Assembly: GCF_014201615.1 (NCBI RefSeq)
Contig: NZ_JACHEU010000003.1
Span: forward strand, 1-64,000
Source: Aquamicrobium lusatiense
GTDB lineage: Bacteria; Pseudomonadota; Alphaproteobacteria; Rhizobiales; Rhizobiaceae
Length of the DNA stretch: 64,000 nucleotides
Reading direction: 5' to 3'
The position numbers and the translations under genes are program-made. The notes beneath the pieces are model-generated. The model searched no databases, was not told the DNA's origin, and saw nothing but the letters and a program-made list of their open reading frames with translations. Of this stretch, positions 50,509 through 58,945 are shown piece after piece (the stretch's first letter is position 1; every line of letters starts with the position of its first letter).

Positions 50509-52614
50509 ATGAATACACTCGTAAAACTGCGCTACCGCTTCTGGCCGGACAAGATTTTTGGCGAACTCCTGCAGAAGCCATGGATGGAAACGGCGGTGCC
50601 GCTTCTGGTTCTGCTGGGCGTCGTTGCCTTCTTCAGCGCGCGGATCGACAATTTCATTTCCGTCGCCAGCATGTCGGATACGCTGCGGCAGGCCTGCGAA
50701 CTCGGCTTTGTCGTTCTTGGAATGTCCATCGTCCTGATCGTCGGCGGCATCGACCTGAGCGTCGGCTCCATCTATGCGCTGTGCAATCTTCTGGCGCTCT
50801 ACTGCGTCAACGTGCTTGGCCTTGGCATGGTGCCCACAGTTGCGATCACCCTTGTGGCGGGCGGGCTTCTGGGCGGCGTCAACGGCGTGCTGATCGGCTA
50901 TTTCCGCATGCGCGCCTTCCTGACCACAATGGTCACGCTCATCGTCTACAAGGCTGCGAACGATATGCTGAACGCCAGAATCGGCGTTGAAATCTCGGCC
51001 AATTTCCCCGACGCCCCGGCCTGGGATTATCTCGGCATGGGCACGTTCCTCCACATCCCCGTCATCGTCTGGGTGTTCGGTGCCGTGGCCATTGCCGGAC
51101 ACATCTTCCTGACGCGTCTCAGAGCAGGCTGGCATGTGCTTGCAATCGGCGGCAATCGCCGCTCCGCCTACAATACCGGCCTGCCCGTGAAGCGGGTGGT
51201 GGCGCTTTCCTATGTCGCTTCAGGCGCCTTCGCCGCACTGGCCGCGATCTTCTATGCCTCGCGCCTGGCTTCGCCGGGTGCCGATACGGGCAAGGGTCTG
51301 GAAATCGTCGTGCTGACGGCGGCGATCCTCGGCGGCATTCGCCTCGGCGGCGGCAAGGGTTCGGTGATGAAGGCGATCCTCGGCACGCTGATCGTCCTTC
51401 TGCTGACCAATGGCATGTTGCGGATGGCGATGTCGGCAGGCACGTCGCGCGTTATCCTTGCCTCCATTCTGCTTCTGGCCGCGCTGCTCGACATCCGCTG
51501 GTTCAAGAACCGCCACAAGGCTGTGCAGGAACTGTATGTGAGCCCCGGCTACATGGAACTGCCGCCGCCGCAAACCACCGGGCGCGACAGCGGCTCTCCC
51601 TATGCGCTGAACGACAAGCTGCGCGGCGTGGAGACCATTGGTCTGGGTGAAGTCGAAGCGCCCGAGGACGTGGTGCTGGACCTCGACAACAATCTCTACT
51701 GCGGCAACCGCCACGGCGACATCATCCGCTTCTTCGCGCCCGACTATAAGCGGCAGGAAGTGTATGCGCATATCGGCGGACAGCCTCTCGGCATGGCGAT
51801 GACGGAGGACGGGACGCTGTTCGTGTGTGTCGGCGGCATGGGGCTCTACAAGGTGGGGCCAGACAGAAGCGTCGCCAAGGTAACGGACGAGACGAACCGC
51901 TCGCTGCTGTCGATCATCGATGACAGCCGCCTGCGCCTTGCCGACGACCTCGACATCGCACCTGACGGCCGCATCTTCTTCTCCGAGGCCACCGTTCGCT
52001 ACGAGATGCATGAATGGCCCACCGACAGCCTTGAGGCGCGGGGCAACGGCCGCATCATCTGCTACGACCCCGCAACCGGCAAAACGACGACGGTGCTGCG
52101 CAACCTCGTCTTTCCGAACGGCATCGTCATGGCTTCCGACGGGCAGTCGCTGCTTTTCGCGGAAAGCTGGGCCTGCCGGATCAGCCGCTACTGGTTCGAT
52201 GGACCGAAGAAGGGCACGGTCGAAGTCATCATCGATGACCTTCCCGGCTATCCCGACAACCTCAACCGGGCTTCCGACGGCCATTACTGGCTGGCGATCA
52301 TGGGCGTGCGCAGCCCGGTCTTCGATCTGGCGATGAAGCGGCCGGCCTTCCGCCGCCGCATGTCCAAGAAGCTGCCGGGCGACGAATGGCTGGCGCCCAA
52401 TCTCAACACCGGCTGCATCGTCAAGATCAGCGAAACCGGCGAGATTCTCGATGTCATGTGGGACCTCGGTGGCGAGAACCATCCGATGATCACCTCCATG
52501 CGCGAACATCGCGGCCATCTTTACATCGGAGGCATCCACAACAACCGCATCGGGCGGCTGAAGCTGGACAATGTCGCCCCCGATTTCGTCGACCTGAAGG
52601 TGTCCCATGCTTGA
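50509..52614 (+). CDS. Fusion: ABC sugar permease plus strictosidine-synthase-like beta-propeller
   Basis: A protein of 701 residues in one unbroken frame. Residues 1-335 are a second RbsC-type permease with about ten membrane helices (GMSIVLIVGGIDLSVGSIYA). A linker (336-370) leads to a six-bladed SMP-30/strictosidine-synthase-like propeller (371-701) with APEDVVLDLDNNLYCG, RLADDLDIAPDGRIFFSEAT, FPNGIVMASDGQSLLFAES and LPGYPDNLNRASDGHYWLA. Such propellers are lactonases or hydrolases. If the last helix ends in the cytosol, the propeller may act on the imported sugar or lactone as it enters. Both parts look complete. Confidence 0.85.
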   Translation: MNTLVKLRYRFWPDKIFGELLQKPWMETAVPLLVLLGVVAFFSARIDNFISVASMSDTLRQACELGFVVLGMSIVLIVGGIDLSVGSIYALCNLLALYCVNVLGLGMVPTVAITLVAGGLLGGVNGVLIGYFRMRAFLTTMVTLIVYKAANDMLNARIGVEISANFPDAPAWDYLGMGTFLHIPVIVWVFGAVAIAGHIFLTRLRAGWHVLAIGGNRRSAYNTGLPVKRVVALSYVASGAFAALAAIFYASRLASPGADTGKGLEIVVLTAAILGGIRLGGGKGSVMKAILGTLIVLLLTNGMLRMAMSAGTSRVILASILLLAALLDIRWFKNRHKAVQELYVSPGYMELPPPQTTGRDSGSPYALNDKLRGVETIGLGEVEAPEDVVLDLDNNLYCGNRHGDIIRFFAPDYKRQEVYAHIGGQPLGMAMTEDGTLFVCVGGMGLYKVGPDRSVAKVTDETNRSLLSIIDDSRLRLADDLDIAPDGRIFFSEATVRYEMHEWPTDSLEARGNGRIICYDPATGKTTTVLRNLVFPNGIVMASDGQSLLFAESWACRISRYWFDGPKKGTVEVIIDDLPGYPDNLNRASDGHYWLAIMGVRSPVFDLAMKRPAFRRRMSKKLPGDEWLAPNLNTGCIVKISETGEILDVMWDLGGENHPMITSMREHRGHLYIGGIHNNRIGRLKLDNVAPDFVDLKVSHA

Positions 52615-53743
52615 GTTTGTCGGACAGATGATCGGCGGTCTTTTCGGCCGCAGCGGTTCAGGCCTTTCAGTGCCGATCCTCGATGGCGCCTTCAGGCCGA
52701 ACAACCTTCTTGAAGAAGCCGAGGTGCTGTTTGAACGCCCCGGCCTCGAAGACATGGCCGTTGCCCCCGACGGCACCCTGCTGCTGGCGGCCGGCAGCGA
52801 AGTTCTGGTTGCCGGAGCTCCGGGGGCAGGGGGACTGGGGGCTGGTGGACTGGGGGCTGGGGGCGACGGATTGCGAATGGCGGAGCGCCATGACGGCACG
52901 ATCACCGCCCTGACCGTCCTTGCCGATGGCCGCCGGGTTGTCGCACTGGGAGACCGCATCGTGATCGAAGGCGGGGCTGCCCCGATCGCCGAGGCATGCG
53001 GGCGGCGCTTCAGGGCGATCACCGCTCTTTCGGTCATGACCGACGGGCGCATTCTGGTTTGCGATGCTTCCGCGCGCTACGAAGGCGCGAAGTGGCAGTA
53101 TGACCTGATGATCCGCGGAAAGTCCGGGCGTCTCGTGGCGCTTGAGCCGGCCACCGGCAAGGCTGAACTGCTCCAGAGCGATCTGTCCTGGGCCTTCGGC
53201 GCGATGGAGAGCGACGACGGCATCCTGATTTCCGAAAGCTGGCGCCACCGCCTGCGCCGTGCCGGGAAGGGCGATGCCACCGGCGAGCTTCCCGGCTATC
53301 CCGCCCGCATCACGCCAACAGCCGATGGCGGCTTCTGGCTGTCGCTGTTTTCGGGGCGCGCGCAGATCGTGGAATTCGTGCTGCAGGAGAACGCGTTCCG
53401 CCGCGAGATGATGGAAACCATCGACCCGAAATACTGGATTTCTCCGGCGCTTTCGTCGGGAGAGGATTTTCTGGAGCCGCTGCAAAGCGGTGGCGTCAAA
53501 CACATGGGCATCCTGAAGCCTTGGGCGCCGCCGCGCTCCTACGGCCTTGCCGTGCGCTGCGACGCCAGCCGCAATCCGCTGATGTCCGTTCACAGCCGGG
53601 TCGGCGGCATGAACCACGGCATCGTGACCACGCTCGAACGCGGCGACGAGGTTCTGGCCCTTTCGAAGGGAGCGGGGCGTCTGCTGCGCATGAAGCTTCA
53701 GGAAATCCGCGCGGCAAACGGCGTGACCGGAGGTGTGGCATGA
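52607..53743 (+). CDS. Second strictosidine-synthase-like beta-propeller protein, divergent
   Basis: A protein of 378 residues, overlapping the fusion gene by 8 bases. It parallels the propeller part of the fusion (GLEDMAVAPDGTLLLAAG, ITALSVMTDGRILVCDASARYEGAKWQYDL, LPGYPARITPTADGGFWLSL), but several conserved metal-site residues differ: PGYPDN becomes PGYPAR and FPNG becomes WAFG. It may be a non-catalytic partner or have another specificity. Residues 70-87 hold a Gly/Ala-rich tandem repeat. Confidence 0.75.
   Translation: MLEFVGQMIGGLFGRSGSGLSVPILDGAFRPNNLLEEAEVLFERPGLEDMAVAPDGTLLLAAGSEVLVAGAPGAGGLGAGGLGAGGDGLRMAERHDGTITALTVLADGRRVVALGDRIVIEGGAAPIAEACGRRFRAITALSVMTDGRILVCDASARYEGAKWQYDLMIRGKSGRLVALEPATGKAELLQSDLSWAFGAMESDDGILISESWRHRLRRAGKGDATGELPGYPARITPTADGGFWLSLFSGRAQIVEFVLQENAFRREMMETIDPKYWISPALSSGEDFLEPLQSGGVKHMGILKPWAPPRSYGLAVRCDASRNPLMSVHSRVGGMNHGIVTTLERGDEVLALSKGAGRLLRMKLQEIRAANGVTGGVA
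52823..52867 (+). repeat. 15-bp tandem repeat inside the second propeller gene
   Basis: Three units (52823-52837, 52838-52852, 52853-52867) code for GAGGL, GAGGL and GAGGD. The third is diverged at its end. The length is a multiple of three, so copy changes would keep the frame. Confidence 0.8.
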
Positions 53744-55233
53744 CCCCTGTTCTGGAACTGCGAGGCCTCACCAAGCTCTATGCCCGCGTGCCTGCGGTGG
53801 AGAACATCAATTTCACCCTGATGCCGGGTGAGGTCCATGCCCTTCTCGGGGAGAACGGTGCCGGAAAATCGACCCTCACGAAGATGATCGCCGGGGTTGT
53901 CGATCCCACCTCCGGAGAGATTCTGCTCGACGGAAAGCCCGTTCATCTGCGCACCCCGGCAGCCGCCCTTGAAGCGGGTATCGCCATGGTGTTTCAGGAG
54001 ACGAGCCTCGTTCCCTCGATGACCGTGGCGCAGAACCTGTTCATGGGCAACGAGCAGTTCTTCAATCGCCTGCGCGGCATCAATATCGCCGCGCAGCAAT
54101 TCATGCAGGCTCTGAACTTTCAGGTTGACCCGACCGCCATGGTCCAGACGCTGGGCGCGGCCAAGAAGCAGATGATCGAAATCGCCCGGGCCATGCTGTC
54201 GAATGCAAGGGTCATCGTCTTCGACGAGCCGACCGCAACGCTGACGCCGGAGGAAAAGAAGCACTTTTTCGACCTCGTGCGCACTCTGCGGAGCAGGGGC
54301 GTCGCCATCATCTTCATCAGTCATGCGCTGGAAGAGGCACTGGCTATCTCCGACCGCATCACCATCCTGCGGGACGGGCAGCATGTCGTCACCGACGACA
54401 CCGCCAGTTTCGACCGGGCGCGCATCGTGCAGTCGATGGTGGGACGAAGCCTGTCGGAAGAGCTTTATGGCAAGCGCAAGGATTTCGTCCGTCCGCCGGG
54501 CGAACGAATTCTCCAGGTCTCCAATCTGCGTGTCGGCAACATGGTCCGCAACAATTCGCTGTCGGTGTTCGCGGGACAGGTGACGGGTGTGTTCGGCCTT
54601 GTCGGCTCGGGCCGGACGGAAACCTTCAAGGTCGTGTCCGGCGCGATCAAGCGCAACTATCTCAACGGCGGTGAGGTGTTCATCCGCGGCAAGCGCGTGC
54701 GCTACCGCGTGCCGGCGCAAAGCCTGCGCGAGAGGGTCGCCTACATCACCGAGGACCGCAAGATCGAAGGTTTTTTCGAGACCATGTCGATCAAGGCCAA
54801 CATCTTCATGGGCAAGCTCGCCAAGGCGGGATGGCGAAAGTTCTGGCTGCGCCGTTCGGAAATGAACCGCATCGGCGAAGAGTGGGGCAAGTCGCTGCAC
54901 ATCCGCGCCGTCAGCAAGGATGCAAAGGTCATCGAGCTTTCAGGCGGCAACCAGCAGAAAGTGGTGATAGCCAAGTCGCTGATTCAGGAGCCCGAACTCA
55001 TCATCTTCGATGAACCCACGCGCGGCGTCGATGTGGGGGCGATCGCCGAGATTCATCAGATGATCAACAGGCTGGCCGATGAAGGCAAGGCGGTGGTGGT
55101 CATCTCCTCCTATCTGCCGGAGGTCATGCAGCTGTCCGACCGGCTGCTGGTCGCCCGGCAGGGCAGGGTGGTCGAGGAGTTTTCGCCGCTCGACGCGACG
55201 GAAGAAAACCTGATGTACGCAGCCGTTCACTGA
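53740..55233 (+). CDS. ABC sugar importer ATPase, two-domain (RbsA type)
   Basis: A protein of 497 residues with two nucleotide-binding domains. The first has Walker A GENGAGKST (37-45) and Walker B VIVFDEPTATLT, but its signature reads LGAAKKQ instead of LSxGxxQ. The second has a degenerate Walker A (GSGRTET, normal for RbsA) and an intact signature LSGGNQQK with Walker B LIIFDEPTRGVD. It overlaps the propeller stop in ATGA. It completes an importer with two permeases and one binding protein. Confidence 0.9.
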   Translation: MTPVLELRGLTKLYARVPAVENINFTLMPGEVHALLGENGAGKSTLTKMIAGVVDPTSGEILLDGKPVHLRTPAAALEAGIAMVFQETSLVPSMTVAQNLFMGNEQFFNRLRGINIAAQQFMQALNFQVDPTAMVQTLGAAKKQMIEIARAMLSNARVIVFDEPTATLTPEEKKHFFDLVRTLRSRGVAIIFISHALEEALAISDRITILRDGQHVVTDDTASFDRARIVQSMVGRSLSEELYGKRKDFVRPPGERILQVSNLRVGNMVRNNSLSVFAGQVTGVFGLVGSGRTETFKVVSGAIKRNYLNGGEVFIRGKRVRYRVPAQSLRERVAYITEDRKIEGFFETMSIKANIFMGKLAKAGWRKFWLRRSEMNRIGEEWGKSLHIRAVSKDAKVIELSGGNQQKVVIAKSLIQEPELIIFDEPTRGVDVGAIAEIHQMINRLADEGKAVVVISSYLPEVMQLSDRLLVARQGRVVEEFSPLDATEENLMYAAVH

Positions 55234-55252
55234 ATTTCGGGCCACCACGAAA

Positions 55253-55290
55253 CAAGAAGCCCCCGGATCGGAAGATGCGGGGGCTTCTTG
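55253..55290. terminator. Bidirectional terminator between convergent genes
   Basis: CAAGAAGCCCCCG and CGGGGGCTTCTTG form a perfect 13-bp stem with a 12-base loop between the ABC ATPase gene and the convergent MmgE/PrpD gene. Confidence 0.85.
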
Positions 55291-55301
55291 TCAGGCGACC
55301 G

Positions 55302-56654
55302 TCAGCGGCGGATCAGTGGGCGCGCACGCGCAAAAACGTCATTCAGGAAGGCAATGCCTGCACCCTCCGGATCCCGGCAAAAAGTGCTGAGACCGGCGAT
55401 GCATGAGGCCGGCAGTCCTTCCTGCGCTGCGGTCCGCGTCAGGCGGTCCTGCAAGTCGCCGAAGCTCCAGGCGTAGTCGGCAGGGGTCATGTTGCAAACC
55501 TCGGACAGGATTGCGCCACCTGCGAGTTGCAATTCGATGCGGCAGCACAGAACGGGCACTTCGGCGTCTGCAACCAGATGCACTTTTTCGACCAGCGCAT
55601 TGATTTCGGCGTCGTCATATCTGGTCATCATGGCCATCGAGGGCGCGCCGCGCAGAAGGGTCTGGGCGATGCAGAAGGGGATGCTCATCAACGTGCCGCC
55701 GATCGTCGAGAAGGGGCCCTTGCTGTCCATTCCCGCATAGCCGCATTCATAGGGGTTCATGCGCACCACGACGTTTTCGATGCAGAGCCCCGCCAGTTTC
55801 TCACGCAGGGACAAGGCCGCTGTTACCGGCGTCTGGTTGAACGCGCAGACCGGGAACGGCTTGAAGGCAACGCGCAAGGTCTGCCAGTCGCGGCCGATCC
55901 TTGCGACCGTATCTTCGGTATCCAGCGGCCGCCCCGCGAAGGCCCGGGCCAGCCCCTTGGCTCCCTCATATGCCTCACGCAGGCTGACGGAGCCCGCCCT
56001 TGCAAGCTCAGCCGCGGTCCAGCCGGAATGCGCGGTCACGCCAACCTGATAGCGCCATTCGTCGGTTCCCTCCGCAAAGGTCTGGAGAAGCCCGCCTGAA
56101 AAGGAAACGGCATTTCCAAGGGCCGCGCATGTCCGTTCGGCATCCATCCGCAAAAGCCGCGCGACCGCCGCTGCGGCAGCACCTGTTCCGTAAAGGGTGG
56201 TGGCGCGAAAACCCTTTGGCGTTGTGTCGCCGGCCAGCAGTTCCTCGAACAGCCCGCCCACTTCGTAACCGGCGACCATCGCCGGTATCAGATCGGTGAT
56301 GCTGGCCCGCCCGCTCTCAATGAGGGCCATCAGAAGCGGGATCATCACCGCTCCCAGATGCGCCGCACCGCAGGTGTCTTCCTGCCCACGGCCATGGAAA
56401 AGCGCGCCATTGGCCATGGCCGCCCCGGTTACGCTGCTCATTTCGCCGCTGCCAAGCAGCGTCGCCTCTCCAGCCCCGCCATACATGGCAAGGGCCGCCT
56501 GACGGGCTACGGGCTCGTAGTGCGTTGCGAGGCCGGCCATGGCGATGCCATAGCCGTTGAGAAGGCACGCATGGGCCTTCTCCCGGACGTCTTCGGGAAT
56601 GTTTTCCCGCGTCAGCGCTGAAGTGAATTGCGCGAGCTCCTGCGCGATCGTCAT
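55302..56654 (-). CDS. MmgE/PrpD-family protein, second copy
   Basis: A protein of 450 residues with the PrpD fold (MANGALFHGRGQEDTCGAAHLGAVMIPLLMALIE and the FKPFPVCAFNQTP stretch). It differs clearly from the copy at 39719, for example in lacking SLDFDDTHADS. Its substrate should be a tricarboxylate- or hydroxyacid-like compound of the pathway served by the surrounding transporters. It is divergent from the SDR gene at 56777 and shares its operator-like site. Confidence 0.83.
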   Translation of the reverse strand: MTIAQELAQFTSALTRENIPEDVREKAHACLLNGYGIAMAGLATHYEPVARQAALAMYGGAGEATLLGSGEMSSVTGAAMANGALFHGRGQEDTCGAAHLGAVMIPLLMALIESGRASITDLIPAMVAGYEVGGLFEELLAGDTTPKGFRATTLYGTGAAAAAVARLLRMDAERTCAALGNAVSFSGGLLQTFAEGTDEWRYQVGVTAHSGWTAAELARAGSVSLREAYEGAKGLARAFAGRPLDTEDTVARIGRDWQTLRVAFKPFPVCAFNQTPVTAALSLREKLAGLCIENVVVRMNPYECGYAGMDSKGPFSTIGGTLMSIPFCIAQTLLRGAPSMAMMTRYDDAEINALVEKVHLVADAEVPVLCCRIELQLAGGAILSEVCNMTPADYAWSFGDLQDRLTRTAAQEGLPASCIAGLSTFCRDPEGAGIAFLNDVFARARPLIRR

Positions 56655-56716
56655 GGCTTTCCTCCACCGAATTGTGGCCCGCAGGCTAGAGCGGCCGCGC
56701 CTGTCATGTCAACAAA

Positions 56717-56739
56717 ATGATAATTGACTCATAATTCAT
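56717..56739. promoter_or_regulatory. 23-bp operator-like palindrome, site 2
   Basis: The pattern ATGA-N4-TGACTCA-N4-TCAT is symmetrical. It matches the site at 48123 in 19 of 23 positions. It lies in the divergent promoter of the MmgE/PrpD and SDR genes. Confidence 0.7.
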
Positions 56740-56776
56740 TTATGTTACGTTGCCGCCATATTCGAGGGAGGAAACC

Positions 56777-57562
56777 ATGTCGCAGCAGGCTCAGCTTGCA
56801 GACCGCATCATTGCCATCACAGGCGGCGCCAGCGGCATTGGTGCGGCATGCGCGGAGGTTGCAGCCTCACGCGGCGCAAAGGTCGCCATACTGGATCGCA
56901 ACATGGATCAGGCCCGCAGCGTCGCGGAGCGGATCGGCGGAAGAGCTTTTGAGCTCGATGTCGCCGAGGAGCAGAGCGTCATCGATGCCGTTTGCGCCGT
57001 GGAGCGCGATATGGGCCCCATCTCGGGTGGCATCACGTCCGCCGGCATCGTCCAGACGCCGAAGCCGCCGGCCGAGCTGGACATGGAGGTTTTCGACCGC
57101 ATCTATGAGATCAATTTCCGCGGCACCTTCCTGTCTCTCAGGGAGATGGCGCGCCACATGATCCCGCGCCGTTCCGGCAGCCTTGTGGCGCTCAGCTCGA
57201 TCACCGCGCGCCGCTCCACCCCGCTTCATGCCTATGGCCCCGGCAAGGCGGCCGTCACCAATCTGGTGGAGGGGCTTTCGGGCGAGTGGGGCCGGGCCGG
57301 CATCCGCATCAATGCCATCGAGCCGGGCTATACGCGCACGCCGGCACTTCAGGCCCAGATCGATCTCGGCCATCGCGACATATCCCTGATGAATGCGAAT
57401 TCGACGCTTGGCCGCATGGTCGAGCCGTCGGAAATCGGCACGGTCGCCGCCTTCCTGCTGTCGGATGACGCCTCGGCCGTCACCGGCGTTTCGATGGCGG
57501 TCGATGCGGGCTTTTATCAGGTGGGCTCCTGGGCGCCGTATGGGGGCGTCCGGGAATACTGA
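56777..57562 (+). CDS. Short-chain dehydrogenase/reductase heading the Liv operon
   Basis: A protein of 261 residues with TGGASGIG (cofactor), a Ser in ALSSI, and YGPGK with Tyr and Lys of the active site. NNAG is replaced by TSAG. GGGAGG precedes the ATG. It is the first gene of an apparent operon with the Liv-type importer and the E1 genes, and probably oxidises a hydroxyl group of the imported compound. Confidence 0.87.
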   Translation: MSQQAQLADRIIAITGGASGIGAACAEVAASRGAKVAILDRNMDQARSVAERIGGRAFELDVAEEQSVIDAVCAVERDMGPISGGITSAGIVQTPKPPAELDMEVFDRIYEINFRGTFLSLREMARHMIPRRSGSLVALSSITARRSTPLHAYGPGKAAVTNLVEGLSGEWGRAGIRINAIEPGYTRTPALQAQIDLGHRDISLMNANSTLGRMVEPSEIGTVAAFLLSDDASAVTGVSMAVDAGFYQVGSWAPYGGVREY

Positions 57563-57623
57563 CGTCCGGCATCGGCCGGCCTGCCGCTCCGGGAGAGGGC
57601 GGCTTTCAACAATGGAGGAATGA

Positions 57624-58883
57624 ATGACCGTATCCCATCGGACCGGATTGTCCCGGCGTAGCTTTTTGTCAGCGGCAGGCGCCCTTGGTGCGGCGACGCT
57701 CGCCGCACCGTCCATCCTGCGGGCGCAGGGTTCCACCATCCGGGTCGGTGTTCCGACCATCCTGTCCGGCCGCGTCGCCATCCTTGGTGAAACCGCCTCG
57801 ATCGGCGCGAAAATGGCGGTCGATGCGGTCAATGCCGCCGGCGGCATCGACGGGCGCATGATCGAGCTGGTCATCCGTGATACGAAGGGAAAGCCCGACG
57901 AGGCGGCCCGCATCACCCGCGAGCTGATCAGCACCGACGGCTGTCAGATCATTCTCGACGCGGAAGCCTCGGGAGGGGCCTTCGCGGTGCATGAGGTCGT
58001 GCGCGATACCGGCACCTATTGCGTCCACTCCATCTCCGAAACCTCGTCCCTGACCGCCGATCCCGCCAATGCGGCACACTGGATCTTCCGGTCTGGCCGG
58101 CAGGGCATCCATGACGCGATTGCCGGCGGTCTTTATGCCTCGGAACTGGCAAAGGGGGGCGTCAGGCGCTGGGCGACCTGCTCGCCGGATTACGCCTATG
58201 GCCGCGACACCACGGCGGAGTTCATGGAGTTCCTGACCATCTTCGCGCCGGATGTAAAGCTTGTCGGCGAGACGTGGCCGAAATCCTTCCAGCCGGACTA
58301 TACCGAAAACATCACCAATCTCCTGAACCTCGCTCCGGAAGCGCTCTACACCTGCCTGTGGGGCGGCGATCTGGTGGCGTTCTTCGATCAGGCCAGCCTC
58401 TACGGTCTTTTCGACCAGTTCCAGACCGTGGCCGTCAACATGGGCGACGCTCCGGTTCTGGAAGCGATCAAGAACCTGCCTGCGGGCATCCATTCCGGCA
58501 ATCGCTACCACAAGGACATTCCCGACAGCGAGGCGAACGAGAACTGGAACGAAGCCTTCCGCAAATCCGGCAAGCTGCCAACCAACTGGGGCTGGCAGGC
58601 CTATACCGGCGCCTGCTTCGTCATCGAGGCCCTCAGGGCGACCGGCGGCGGCATCGACCGCGACAAGCTGGCGGAGGCAACCAGGGGCCGCACCATCGAC
58701 AGCCCGCTCGGCGTGAGCGGCACCGTCACCATGCGCGAAAGCGACAACACGCTGGTCGACTATGCGCTCGGCTATGGCAAGACGATCTCCGAAGCGCCTT
58801 ATCTCACGGACTTCCAGCCCATGGCCTGGGACGTGATCGTCGAACACGAGACCGAGTGGAAGAAGCGCAAGGGCTTCATCTGA
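57624..58883 (+). CDS. Branched-chain-amino-acid-type ABC binding protein with Tat signal
   Basis: A protein of 419 residues. The N-terminus has a twin-arginine motif (SRRSFLSAAG) and ends at LRAQ near residue 36, so it is exported folded. The mature part is a Peripla_BP_6 protein with IRVGVPTILSGRVAILGE and AVNAAGGIDGRMIELVIRDTKGKPDEA. These proteins bind amides, aromatic or aliphatic acids as well as amino acids. AATGGAGGAATGA gives the ribosome binding site. A GC-rich hairpin follows. Confidence 0.88.
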   Translation: MTVSHRTGLSRRSFLSAAGALGAATLAAPSILRAQGSTIRVGVPTILSGRVAILGETASIGAKMAVDAVNAAGGIDGRMIELVIRDTKGKPDEAARITRELISTDGCQIILDAEASGGAFAVHEVVRDTGTYCVHSISETSSLTADPANAAHWIFRSGRQGIHDAIAGGLYASELAKGGVRRWATCSPDYAYGRDTTAEFMEFLTIFAPDVKLVGETWPKSFQPDYTENITNLLNLAPEALYTCLWGGDLVAFFDQASLYGLFDQFQTVAVNMGDAPVLEAIKNLPAGIHSGNRYHKDIPDSEANENWNEAFRKSGKLPTNWGWQAYTGACFVIEALRATGGGIDRDKLAEATRGRTIDSPLGVSGTVTMRESDNTLVDYALGYGKTISEAPYLTDFQPMAWDVIVEHETEWKKRKGFI

Positions 58884-58894
58884 TCCTCACCCGC

Positions 58895-58919
58895 CGCGCG
58901 GCGCCTGTGCCCGCGCGGT
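58895..58919 (+). other. Intercistronic hairpin after the Liv-type binding-protein gene
   Basis: CCGCGCG and CGCGCGG pair over 7 bp with an 11-base loop, 11 bases after the binding-protein stop and 26 bases before livH. Weaker than the other two hairpins of this kind. Confidence 0.4.
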
Positions 58920-58945
58920 CCCCTCTCTAAGGAAAGCCGCCGCAG

